Below are positions 57,901 through 61,334 of a DNA stretch of 64,000 nucleotides, piece after piece. The stretch's first letter is position 1. Every line of letters starts with the position of its first letter. The DNA comes from Cryptomeria japonica (taxonomy: Eukaryota > Streptophyta > Pinopsida > Cupressales > Cupressaceae), in NCBI RefSeq assembly GCF_030272615.1, contig NC_081415.1:419800257-419864256 (forward strand), in the 5' to 3' direction. Both the position numbers and the translations under genes were made by a program. Under the pieces are notes generated by a model that made no database searches, was not told where the DNA came from, and was given only the letters and a program-made list of their open reading frames with translations.

Positions 57901-60331
57901 TAAAATAAAAAAATTATTAATACAATAAAGTGATTGCTCAGATTACTAACGTGCATTTAGTGGTAATCGTATAAGATATTGCAATTATATCAATAAAGAT
58001 TTAGAAGATATGATGGAAAACAATAGCAGGTATTGAAAAAACTTGAAATATTAATCACAGCAGCTAAGTTATGGGGGTATCCCGTAGCTTACAAGTCCTG
58101 AGGAAGTGTTGAATCATCACTATTGGAATATAAAAACAATGAACCACCACTTTCGATGCTCAAAAACTTCAATGACGCCAAGTCTGTGTACTCATTTGTA
58201 ACAACAAATATATCAACACAGACACCTGCTTGAACAGCCAGAGCAGCCTGTGATATGCAGATTAGTCTAAATTGGTCCTAACCAAAAATTAGAATCTCTT
58301 TTGATAGCAAGCACGAATTTTAAAAATAATTACCAGGTCCTTGTAAAATGGTGTCTGTTCTGGAAGCAATGCTCGATCTGCATCTTCACCCTTGCTGGCA
58401 TATTGCTCCCCATAACGTCTCGTGTCCAATTGCCCAGCCCCGTAGTCAGGTGGACCAGACAAAAAGGAAAAGACTCTTGCTGCACACATTTTGCAGATTT
58501 AAATTTCCAGTTTGCATTTTTCAGTCAATCAAACCAGGTAAAATCTGACCTCAAACTGCAAACATGAATGGTATTGTTGTTGAAATGATACTTAAATTTG
58601 TCAAATTTTATTTCACAATTTCAATGGTTGATTGTTGATGTTTTCCAGCAAATATACCTAATGCAAAAGTGTTTCCATACTCTGACCCCAGATAACTGAT
58701 GAGAGCATCCATTGCCACTCCAAAGCCCCGTCCCCCAAGAAGTACACTATCTAGTCCTTGTCCTGCCGCTGTAGTTCTTTCCCAAGATGTTGATGGTTTT
58801 AAGGTTTCTAGTGCTGCTGTAATGCGGTCTTTGTAACTCTCCACCTGAGAAAAATGATAGAAATCATCAGGGAACTTTAAAAATCTACAAATTATGAGCA
58901 ATGAGTTACATACCCATTTACTCATTCTTTTTTTCCAGCCAGCTTGAAGCATTACATGTATTGAATAATTTGTTTCATCAAAATAAACTCAAGAGGAACC
59001 TATCAGTGCCATACAGGAGCTAAAAATGACAGCAAAGGCATGGCATCTTCCAAATCTATAGGTACACGTCCATCCAAGTCAGGAGGAATGAAAATGTTCT
59101 TCACAACTGGAACAGGCCCCTGAACATCATATAATCCTATCTTGTGGCTGAAAGTAATGAGCCCAAACAATGACCCTGGCGCTAAGGCTGCAAGCAAGGC
59201 ATGGGGAACCATAGAAGACGAAATAAAGAATTTATACACAAACAGTTCCAAAAACATCAAAAGATATTAAACTCCAAATCTCTCACAATTTTGCTCTTGC
59301 AATTCACTTACCCTCCAAAGCGGCAAGGAGAGCACTCTTAACAAGCTCCAAAAATTCCTCAGAAGCTGGGGAAAATGCATTTGTCAGTTCATGAGAATCA
59401 GAGAATATAAATCTATATCTATTATTCCATTAGTTCTGAAATATCATATATTTGAGTTCAACAAAATAAACAAAGAAAATGAGAAGTTCCTATTTGCTCA
59501 GACCTAAAATAAAGCAAAAAACACAATGATAAGTTTAAAAATAAATAGAGACATCAAATAGTTCTTGCACACAACAGTAGACAAAACAAAGGATGTCCCA
59601 AGTTTCAGAAAGGGTCACAAATACACTAGATTTCGAGAGATATGTGGAATTTTATCAGTTTCAATTAAAACATCTCACCTAAAATCAGTAGTTTTTAAAG
59701 TGTTTCAAAGTAAACCATACTTGGCAGAGATTATTCACTTGCACCCAAACACTAATGCAAGACATATTTGGACAAAAGTAACTCTTCCAACTCCAGCCTA
59801 CATTCGCTGTTTAAAGTCCTACAAGTAACACGGCAGTTCAAAAAGAAAGTGTAGCTTTAAACCTAATTTAGGTTTTTCCTTTGTGCAGATATTAAGATTA
59901 AATTTAGGTTTTCTTTATCACTTCTACAATATTCAAATATTAAAAAAAAAAATTTAAATATTTTCATGTGAATAAACAAACAAGAAACATCTTGTTGAGA
60001 TCATATCCAAAACCCAAAGCTTCGCGTCTTAAATTCAACTGTTCTTTTCGCAAATAACCATGAAGGCAGCCTCACAACAATAGCCATGGCTCATAACCTT
60101 TGGGCGCTATATGGCCTGCAACCTCAACTCACACTCACCTCCTGAAGCAAGAGCAATCTGGATATCCAGAACACTAGAAAAGAAGATAAAAGTATTATTG
60201 TGAATATTCAAATAGCCATGAAGGCAGCCTCATAACAATAGCCATGGCTCATAACCTTTGGGCGCTATATGGCCTGCAACCTTAACTCACACTCACCTCC
60301 TGAAGCAAGAGCAATCTGGATATCCAGAACA
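746..60331 (-). CDS. Divergent Sec23/Sec24-like protein gene, 13 exons, N-terminus outside window
   Basis: Thirteen minus-strand exons (60297-60331 or its twin 60139-60173, 59312-59365, 59015-59187, 58658-58844, 58334-58479, 58093-58247, 36792-36873, 36518-36633, 7494-7592, 4154-4271, 3322-3596, 2622-2836, 746-957) join with GT/AG sites and consistent phase into about 620 residues ending in TGA. Readable stretches include [66 protein letters not shown] and a C-terminal gelsolin-like end with EEQDVDGTG. These match, from family knowledge, a conserved plant single-copy branch of the Sec23/Sec24 family (trunk, beta-sandwich, helical and gelsolin-like domains), which I recall as Arabidopsis At2g27460-like but have not searched. 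Classical Sec23 is the COPII inner-coat GTPase activator at ER exit sites; whether this divergent branch has that activity is not shown by the sequence. About 130 N-terminal residues, including the expected zinc-finger, are missing from the window. There are no stops or frameshifts in any exon, so the gene looks functional. Confidence 0.9.
958..2154 (-). other. Part of last intron, no recognised content
   Basis: Intron between the last two coding exons. It is AT-rich without protein-like ORFs; the small ORFs here show no family motif. Confidence 0.5.
2155..2604. repeat. Tandem duplication of ~227 bp in the last intron
   Basis: Two diverged copies (about 2155-2375 and 2382-2604) share segments such as ATACAGAACA followed by GTGCAGCTATAA, TTTACTAGACATTCTTCC and CTTCTACCATGTTTCTCAG at an offset of 227-228 bp. 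The second copy ends about 18 bp from the splice donor at 2621. Confidence 0.85.
2622..2836 (-). CDS. Sec23/24-like exon (gelsolin-like domain)
   Basis: A 215-bp exon after acceptor TTGGATGCAG. It encodes [20 protein letters not shown] through [12 protein letters not shown]. One base of a Cys codon remains at donor GTAAGTAC. Confidence 0.95.
3322..3596 (-). CDS. Sec23/24-like exon (helical to gelsolin-like domain)
   Basis: A 275-bp exon after acceptor TTTCTTAG. It encodes [20 protein letters not shown] through [17 protein letters not shown]. It ends two bases into a Ser codon at donor GTAGTAG. Confidence 0.95.
4154..4271 (-). CDS. Sec23/24-like exon (RLRIRT segment)
   Basis: A 118-bp exon after acceptor AGTTGTAG and before donor GTAGAAAT. 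It encodes [20 protein letters not shown] and [20 protein letters not shown]. It covers the 'QRRLRIRT' landmark of the family and the start of the helical domain, and ends on a codon boundary. Confidence 0.94.
4600..5590 (+). mobile_element. Truncated LTR-retrotransposon tail with a 3' LTR
   Basis: A purine tract (AAGGGAGGG, about 5297-5305) is followed by TATTAGAATATTTC, which looks like the common plant LTR start TGTTAGAATATTTC with TG mutated to TA. The putative LTR runs to about 5588 (ends TTTATTTTTCA), with a TATA-like TTTATATACG near 5519. Upstream (4600-5290) is possible internal sequence without a readable domain. The element sits in the 3.2-kb intron 4272-7493. Ty1/copia affinity is a guess from the LTR start. 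Confidence 0.4.
5365..5465. repeat. Short tandem repeat inside the putative LTR
   Basis: The motif TTAATTAGCTTTTAAGCTTT is repeated with a period of about 50 bp, with TTTAGC(A/G)TTTAGCTTTTT between copies. Confidence 0.75.
5680..6430. repeat. AT-rich low-complexity stretch
   Basis: Many variants of TTAAATAATTnTTATTATTTAA-like inverted AT motifs from about 5760 to 6250, followed by TCAATCAA-rich sequence to 6430. No coding content was seen. The rest of the intron up to 7493 also has no recognised feature. Confidence 0.6.
7494..7592 (-). CDS. Sec23/24-like exon downstream of the 29-kb intron
   Basis: A 99-bp exon after acceptor TGGTTTTCAG. The first base completes Arg. It then encodes [20 protein letters not shown] and [12 protein letters not shown], ending two bases into an Arg codon at donor GTATGTG. 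This is conserved beta-sandwich sequence. Confidence 0.95.
8285..9495. repeat. Degenerate hairpin-repeat array, unit 1
   Basis: Roughly twenty copies, spaced about 40-60 bp, of a motif like GGTCCTGTCCTTAGAGAGGA followed by CATAGAGCGAA. The GTCC...GGAC part is an inverted repeat, and AGAGCGAA follows most copies. Good copies are near 8445, 8637, 9002, 9045, 9130, 9245 and 9415. The AGAGCGAA tail is shared with the array of unit 2. Confidence 0.85.
10179..13378 (+). pseudogene. Degenerate unknown ORF of unit 1 (gag-like position)
   Basis: One long reading frame broken by in-frame stops at 10704, 11373 and about 11625, by a frameshift near 11830, and by another near 12500. Together it spans about 1050 codons. 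It starts [21 protein letters not shown] central block reads [13 protein letters not shown] ... [19 protein letters not shown], closely matching an ORF of unit 3. The middle is rich in K/E/Q with polar low complexity (11833-12300) and the end is charged and helical. I see no CCHC knuckle, protease, RT or integrase. It may be a gag-like or accessory protein of a non-autonomous retroelement family; the function is unknown. Confidence 0.7.
13500..13588 (+). promoter_or_regulatory. Putative promoter of unit 1: telo-box palindrome plus TATA
   Basis: A palindrome AAACCCTAATTAGGGTTT (13500-13517) contains two opposed AAACCCTAA telo-boxes. TATATAAG follows at 13582. The same palindrome-TATA spacing (82 bp) occurs in unit 2, which supports a real LTR promoter on the plus strand. 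Confidence 0.65.
14734..14880 (-). other. Exon-like segment with a Cys-x2-Cys motif, gene unknown
   Basis: Minus-strand open segment after acceptor [30 protein letters not shown], then [20 protein letters not shown] and [16 protein letters not shown], followed by a weak GT at about 14704-14705. Its phase fits the neighbouring segment 15122-15175. It is not part of the Sec23/24-like reading frame, which joins perfectly without it. It may be an exon of another gene nested in the intron or a captured gene fragment. I do not recognise the protein; end points are approximate. Confidence 0.35.
15122..15175 (-). other. Exon-like segment [18 protein letters not shown], gene unknown
   Basis: Open minus-strand segment ending in GAG before donor GTACTTGG. 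It is in phase with the segment at 14734-14880. A further open minus-strand stretch (15253-15330 continuing beyond the hAT insertion at about 16480) reads partly [17 protein letters not shown] but has a stop upstream. The acceptor side is not clear. Confidence 0.3.
15353..15515. repeat. Left subterminal GACTCGG/CGAGT repeats of hAT element A
   Basis: More than a dozen ACTCGGCGAGT-like or GACTCG-like motifs in both orientations, matched by CGAGTCCGAGT motifs at 16395-16465 on the right. Clustered subterminal motifs of this kind are the usual transposase-binding layout of hAT elements. Confidence 0.8.
15699..15783. repeat. GC-rich hairpin block inside hAT element A
   Basis: Three successive small palindromes (GGGGCGCTGCCCC, GGGGCGATGCCCC, GGGGGCGCTGCCCCC) in a block far richer in GC than anything around it. 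It is absent from the corresponding place of element B (after about 29520). Confidence 0.8.
16600..18755 (+). mobile_element. 5'-truncated L1-type LINE fragment with RNase H remnant
   Basis: Plus-strand remnants of zf-RVT-like and RNase H domains (about 17255-17640: [17 protein letters not shown], then [12 protein letters not shown] and [10 protein letters not shown]). The AGGGAGCTAACCCC tail near 18718 resembles the tail of the LINE at 46.9-51.6 kb (AGGGAGCTATCCCC). It lacks RT and endonuclease. The segment between RNase H and the tail (17700-18530) has a further broken coding-like stretch. It is decayed by stops and frameshifts. Confidence 0.7.
17255..17640 (+). pseudogene. LINE RNase H domain remnant
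   Basis: Reads [18 protein letters not shown], with an acidic residue at each catalytic position visible (D in NFD, E in NAEFEA, D in EGDSQ). A stop follows at about 17505 and further lesions after it. This is the plant L1-clade RNase H placed after the RT in ORF2. Confidence 0.65.
19195..20265 (+). mobile_element. Fragment resembling the start of a hairpin-unit LTR
   Basis: Begins TGTGACGTTTTCACACATTA and continues with GGGGACCCCCACTTTTTGC, nearly the same as the first 60 bp of unit 2 (21836 onward). It then carries degenerate repeats around AAATCCACGACCT and CAAGGTGAG. The 3' end and target-site duplication were not found. It interrupts decayed hAT-like sequence. Confidence 0.4.
20270..21450 (+). 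pseudogene. Decayed hAT transposase C-terminal part
   Basis: Readable pieces include [17 protein letters not shown] and the dimerisation-domain signature [16 protein letters not shown] ... [11 protein letters not shown], which is duplicated. Several stops break it. It represents a different hAT copy from elements A and B. Its termini could not be fixed. Confidence 0.7.
20771..21388. repeat. 308-bp tandem duplication inside the hAT dimerisation region
   Basis: Copies at about 20771-21078 and 21079-21388 are almost identical (one visible difference, TTTAGATGC versus TTTGGATGC). Near identity shows a recent event in an otherwise old pseudogene. Confidence 0.95.
23355..24706 (+). mobile_element. 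Solo LTR, 1352 bp, TSD GCAAA
   Basis: Starts TGTCATGTCCCCTC and ends GGGTCATTACA. It is flanked by GCAAA on both sides (23350-23354 and 24707-24711) and interrupts the hairpin array of unit 2. It contains a heat-shock-element array and a TATA box (23625-23786), giving plus orientation. There is no internal retroelement sequence, so it is a solo LTR. Confidence 0.9.
23620..23790 (+). promoter_or_regulatory. Heat-shock-element array plus TATA in the solo LTR
   Basis: Seven TTCnnGAA sites (all TTCTAGAA) between 23625 and 23760. At 23644-23656 there is a perfect three-unit element TTCtaGAAgaTTC, and it recurs about 65 bp later. TATAAATA follows at 23779. This is the consensus bound by heat-shock factors and the layout known from heat-activated plant LTRs such as ONSEN. 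It predicts heat-inducible transcription to the right. Confidence 0.8.
26265..30198 (+). mobile_element. hAT element B, 3934 bp, TSD GTTTCTCC
   Basis: Exact 8-bp duplications GTTTCTCC (26257-26264 and 30199-30206) flank terminal inverted repeats CAGAGTTCCCAGACTCA (left) and CAAAGTTCCCAGACTCA (right, reversed). Both ends have subterminal CGAGT/ACTCGGCGAGT motifs (26280-26400, 30103-30180). It encodes a nearly complete but damaged transposase (27012-29824). It is inserted in unit 2 and is the parent-type element for the internally deleted copy A. Confidence 0.95.
27012..29824 (+). pseudogene. hAT transposase (BED finger, DUF659, dimerisation domain), damaged
   Basis: Starts [11 protein letters not shown] at 27012. 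The BED-type finger reads [20 protein letters not shown], with the second Cys of C-x2-C replaced by Phe, and a TAA stop lies just before it. A Ser/Ala repeat follows (27280-27400), then DUF659 ([18 protein letters not shown] at about 27850), [20 protein letters not shown] (28268), [20 protein letters not shown] (28820), and the dimerisation region with [19 protein letters not shown] (about 29408), where TGG became TAG. Typical introns are visible (27587-27678, about 27911-27996, 28653-28788, 29193-29318). The acidic C-terminus ends at 29824. Catalysis is unlikely. Confidence 0.88.
30355..30444 (+). promoter_or_regulatory. Putative promoter of unit 2: telo-box palindrome plus TATA
   Basis: AAACCCTAATTAGGGTTT (30355-30372) and TATATAAA (30437-30444), spaced 82 bp as in unit 1. 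The unit end (31302) is 0.86 kb downstream, which would be R-U5 if this is an LTR. Confidence 0.65.
31303..31640. repeat. Tandem duplication (~174-bp offset) in the flank of unit 2
   Basis: GTTATCAAACATGA... through CATTTGAATAAAAATAATAA and CTTTCATTGTAAGC recurs at about 31477 onward. The second copy also keeps the ATCAATATCAACTAGTTAT sequence that lies left of unit 2 (21812-21830). It thus shows the uninterrupted target site. Confidence 0.85.
32160..33208 (-). mobile_element. Possible 3' LTR of the minus-strand Ty3/gypsy relic
   Basis: On the minus strand a purine-rich tract (GGAGGAGGGA) precedes TGTCATGCCCCCTTTTT at 33208, like the TGTCATGTCCCC start of the solo LTR at 23355. A possible end is GAATTACA at about 32164. 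No second LTR was found. The left end is uncertain. Confidence 0.4.
33160..36010 (-). pseudogene. Ty3/gypsy pol relic (PR-RT-RNaseH-IN-C-terminal part)
   Basis: Minus strand, in order: protease motif DSGATHNF (about 35970), RT catalytic region [17 protein letters not shown] (about 35430), RT connection and RNase H start ([24 protein letters not shown]; 34979-35257), integrase core ([18 protein letters not shown]; about 34000-34095) and a C-terminal chromodomain-like part ([13 protein letters not shown], about 33270). Stops and frameshifts break it everywhere. It is truncated before gag. It is typical plant Ty3/gypsy, probably a chromovirus relative. Confidence 0.85.
36518..36633 (-). CDS. Sec23/24-like exon upstream of the 29-kb intron
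   Basis: A 116-bp exon after acceptor TTTTGCAG. It encodes [20 protein letters not shown] through ENSTGFS and two bases of an Arg codon, then donor GTACTG. The next exon lies 28,925 bp away at 7592. Confidence 0.95.
36792..36873 (-). CDS. Sec23/24-like exon between the two giant introns
   Basis: An 82-bp exon after acceptor TTTTTGTAG. Its first base completes the split Leu codon. It encodes [20 protein letters not shown] followed by EFKLGRA, and ends at donor GTAAGTT on a codon boundary. This is the start of the beta-sandwich segment. Confidence 0.95.
40196..41338. mobile_element. Non-autonomous hAT element C, 1143 bp, TSD GTGTGGAT
   Basis: Exact 8-bp duplications GTGTGGAT (40188-40195 and 41339-41346). 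Terminal inverted repeats are CATAGCTGCAAAAC and, reversed from the right, CATAGTTAAAAAAC. Removing it restores reading from the integrase C-terminal part into the chromodomain-like part of the surrounding gypsy relic, which supports the boundaries. There is no transposase sequence inside. Confidence 0.92.
40653..40885. repeat. ~113-bp tandem duplication inside hAT element C
   Basis: ATCAGGTTTAATTTTG(T/C)TAA followed by AATATATAGTCTAGTTTTA occurs twice, offset about 113 bp (near 40670 and 40785). Confidence 0.85.
42506..42514 (-). promoter_or_regulatory. TATA box of unit 3
   Basis: TATATATAT on the minus strand in the context CCTATATATATTGG, about 235 bp after the end of the degenerate ORF. 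The ORF-to-TATA spacing is similar in unit 1 (about 205 bp). Confidence 0.5.
42749..46011 (-). pseudogene. Degenerate unknown ORF of unit 3, related to the unit 1 ORF
   Basis: Open pieces at 46011-45601, 45471-45076, 44832-44404, 44310-43975, 43917-43456, 43422-43213 and 43135-42749 follow one another on the minus strand, broken by stops and shifts, about 1080 codons. It starts [20 protein letters not shown]. The block [15 protein letters not shown] ... [19 protein letters not shown] matches unit 1 ([13 protein letters not shown] ... [19 protein letters not shown]). The later half is rich in coiled-coil-like charged sequence. No RT, integrase or CCHC motif. Function unknown. Confidence 0.7.
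46330..46690. repeat. Hairpin array of unit 3, part 1
   Basis: Six copies of a palindrome of the type ACTTGCAATCGGGTTT-n3-AACCCGATTGCAAGT, at about 46330, 46391, 46459, 46523, 46585 and 46653, with a spacing near 64 bp. Arms are up to 16 bp with 1-3 mismatches; loops are 2-4 bases. Confidence 0.92.
46957..49338 (+). pseudogene. LINE ORF2 reverse transcriptase part
   Basis: One frame with a single TGA at 47347-47349 runs to 49338, about 790 codons. RT motifs in order: [38 protein letters not shown] (47670), [29 protein letters not shown] (about 48090), and the catalytic [13 protein letters not shown] (about 48222), KYLGVQIN. It is of the L1 type found in plants. A frameshift near 49330 separates it from the zf-RVT and RNase H part. 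Confidence 0.92.
49332..50396 (+). pseudogene. LINE zf-RVT and RNase H domains
   Basis: 49332-49709 carries a zf-RVT-type [19 protein letters not shown], then a TAG at 49707. After that, in the same frame, 49713-50396 encodes RNase [20 protein letters not shown] (first catalytic D), [12 protein letters not shown] (E), [11 protein letters not shown] (D) and [14 protein letters not shown]. All acidic residues are kept. Confidence 0.88.
50591..51145 (+). other. ORF after RNase H in the LINE, unknown
   Basis: A 184-codon [23 protein letters not shown] ..., ending in a strongly acidic tail ([20 protein letters not shown]). It contains a C-x2-C (SCVNCEN). It lies between RNase H and the poly-A tail, where plant L1 elements normally have only a short 3' UTR. 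A second open stretch (51166-51390, in another frame: [20 protein letters not shown]) follows closely and may be its continuation after a frameshift. I do not recognise the family. Confidence 0.5.
51870..52445. repeat. Hairpin array of unit 3, part 2
   Basis: Copies at about 51872-51907 (near-perfect ACTTGCAATCGGGTTT...), 52349-52382 and 52407-52443 (ACTTGTAATTGG / ACCTGATTACAAGT variants). They are separated from part 1 by the solo-LTR/LINE insertion. Confidence 0.88.
53200..57300 (-). pseudogene. Ty3/gypsy gag-pol relic (minus strand)
   Basis: Minus strand in order: gag-like [20 protein letters not shown] (56507-56746), RT with [19 protein letters not shown] (about 55240-55300, catalytic FDDS) followed by [13 protein letters not shown] sequence (about 55130), and an integrase core with [19 protein letters not shown] and HP-x-IDGW (about 53930-54050). 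It has many stops and frameshifts, and no LTRs were recognised. It is old. Confidence 0.8.
57300..58092. other. Intron remainder, possible LINE tail
   Basis: A GGGAGTGAGACC...CTTCCC motif followed by an A-run near 57625 resembles the 3' tails of the LINEs in this window (GGGAGCTA...CCCC then A-run), so 57340-57640 may be a LINE 3' end. The rest of the stretch shows nothing recognisable. Confidence 0.3.
58093..58247 (-). CDS. Sec23/24-like exon upstream of the 21-kb intron
   Basis: A 155-bp exon after acceptor TATCACAG. It encodes [20 protein letters not shown] through [10 protein letters not shown]. It stops two bases into a Leu codon at donor GTAAGC. The next exon, which supplies the third base, is 21,219 bp away at 36873. 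Confidence 0.95.
58334..58479 (-). CDS. Sec23/24-like exon (trunk domain)
   Basis: A 146-bp exon after acceptor TGTGTGCAG and before donor GTAATT. It encodes [20 protein letters not shown] through [12 protein letters not shown]. It is strongly conserved and without lesions, and ends on a codon boundary. Confidence 0.95.
58658..58844 (-). CDS. Sec23/24-like exon (trunk domain)
   Basis: A 187-bp exon after acceptor TTTTCTCAG and before donor GTATAT. It encodes [20 protein letters not shown] through [13 protein letters not shown], including the GGRGFG loop. It ends with one base of an Ala codon. Confidence 0.95.
59015..59187 (-). CDS. Sec23/24-like exon (trunk domain)
   Basis: A 173-bp exon after acceptor CTTGCTTGCAG, ending before donor GTATGG. 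It encodes [20 protein letters not shown] through [11 protein letters not shown], which is the vWA-like trunk core with the conserved '[14 protein letters not shown]' segment. It ends on a codon boundary. Confidence 0.95.
59312..59365 (-). CDS. Sec23/24-like exon ([17 protein letters not shown])
   Basis: A 54-bp exon with acceptor TTTTCCCCAG and donor GTAAGT. It encodes the trunk-domain helix [17 protein letters not shown]. It begins in phase with the 35-bp exon (G+CT gives Ala) and ends with one base that joins CC of the next exon to give Ala. Confidence 0.88.
59366..60052 (-). other. Intron sequence, no recognised content
   Basis: AT-rich sequence between the SEEFLEL exon and the duplicated 35-bp exon. 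Small ORFs show no family signature. Confidence 0.5.
60139..60173 (-). CDS. Tandem twin of the 35-bp Sec23/24-like exon
   Basis: Base-for-base copy of the exon at 60297-60331, with the same acceptor and donor, lying inside a 158-bp tandem duplication. The exon is 35 bp, not a multiple of three, so inclusion of both copies would shift the frame. The two copies can therefore only be used as alternatives. This copy is closer to the next exon (59312-59365). Confidence 0.55.
60297..60331 (-). CDS. Sec23/24-like exon 1 of those visible (distal copy of a duplicated exon)
   Basis: A 35-bp exon between acceptor TTTTCTAG and donor GTGAGTGT. It encodes roughly [11 protein letters not shown] and supplies the first base of the Ala codon completed by the next exon. 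It corresponds to the beta-strand before the SEEFLEL segment in the trunk domain. It is identical to the exon at 60139-60173. The exon is short, so the call rests mainly on splice sites and phase. Confidence 0.55.
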
Positions 60332-60368
60332 CTAGAAAAGAAGATAAAAGTATTAATGTGAATATTCA

Positions 60369-61245
60369 AAAACTCAGATCTCCAGACAATTAATACCAAA
60401 ATATCTTTATACTACAAAGGATTAATTTGGATGTCGAAATAGCTATCATAAGTCTTTGTCCTCAGTATAAAATGTGGCTTTAGATAACCAAAATTAATCT
60501 CTGCCTAGAAAACGTTATTCTATAAGAGAAACGCAGATCTTCATAAGAAGTGTTGGTCTTAATAACTACAATTGTTCAATGCTGGAATTGACTTGATACA
60601 GAAAAATGGTAAGATGTTCATTTGTCACCATCCATGACCATTACTGATGAGAACATATGGCTATAGCCTTCTTGGATGCAGAAACTTCACATATCTATCA
60701 TTTTACTGTTAAACTTTTGACATATATGGTTTACTGTTACATAAGTGGTCCTCCGGTTTCATATATAGCCATCATCTTACCACCTATCCTTTAAAAATTG
60801 AAAAATGTGACTATGGATTTCTAAAGCTATGTGTTTATAGTCAACTTTTATCATAGCAGCAGGCAAGGGTGCTGAAAAATCTTGTATTGCCCTAACCATT
60901 CTCTTTCAAAATAATGAGGTACGCAATGCATGTCGCTTAACTAATTTGCCTTTTTGATGGTTAGGGCATCAACACAGCCCAATATTTATCTATGTTGTGT
61001 GAGTCTCAGGGATAGGGGTACATAAGGACAAGTCTAGGGGACCAAGGGCCTAGATTTTGCTATGGTGGTGCAAATAAAAATAGAACTTAAGACATAGTTA
61101 TAAAGAAATGTATAAGGAATAATAACAAATGAAACTTTGAAAGACTCAAACATATTGTATTCAACGATGAAAATACCAAATATCATTCTATTTATATTAT
61201 ATCCAAAATGATGATTACGTTCAAAATTCAAAAACAAAAAAAAGG
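60369..61245. other. Intron or upstream sequence, no recognised content
   Basis: No Sec23/24-like exon, TE domain or repeat was recognised here. The missing N-terminal exons of the Sec23/24-like gene are not here in a form I could read. Confidence 0.4.
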
Positions 61246-61334
61246 CCAATGGCCCGATATCTCTAATCACCATTTATCCCCGAAGTTCACTCCAAAACCC
61301 TCATCACTTAAACTATTCGACTCCTCAAGTCAAG

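Larger units (their letters stand above)
60053..60368. repeat. 158-bp tandem duplication containing a 35-bp exon
   Basis: Copies at 60053-60210 and 60211-60368 differ at only about four positions (A/G at the start, CACAAC/CATAAC, ACCTCAAC/ACCTTAAC, ATTATTG/ATTAATG). Each contains the complete 35-bp exon with both splice sites. Confidence 0.95.
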
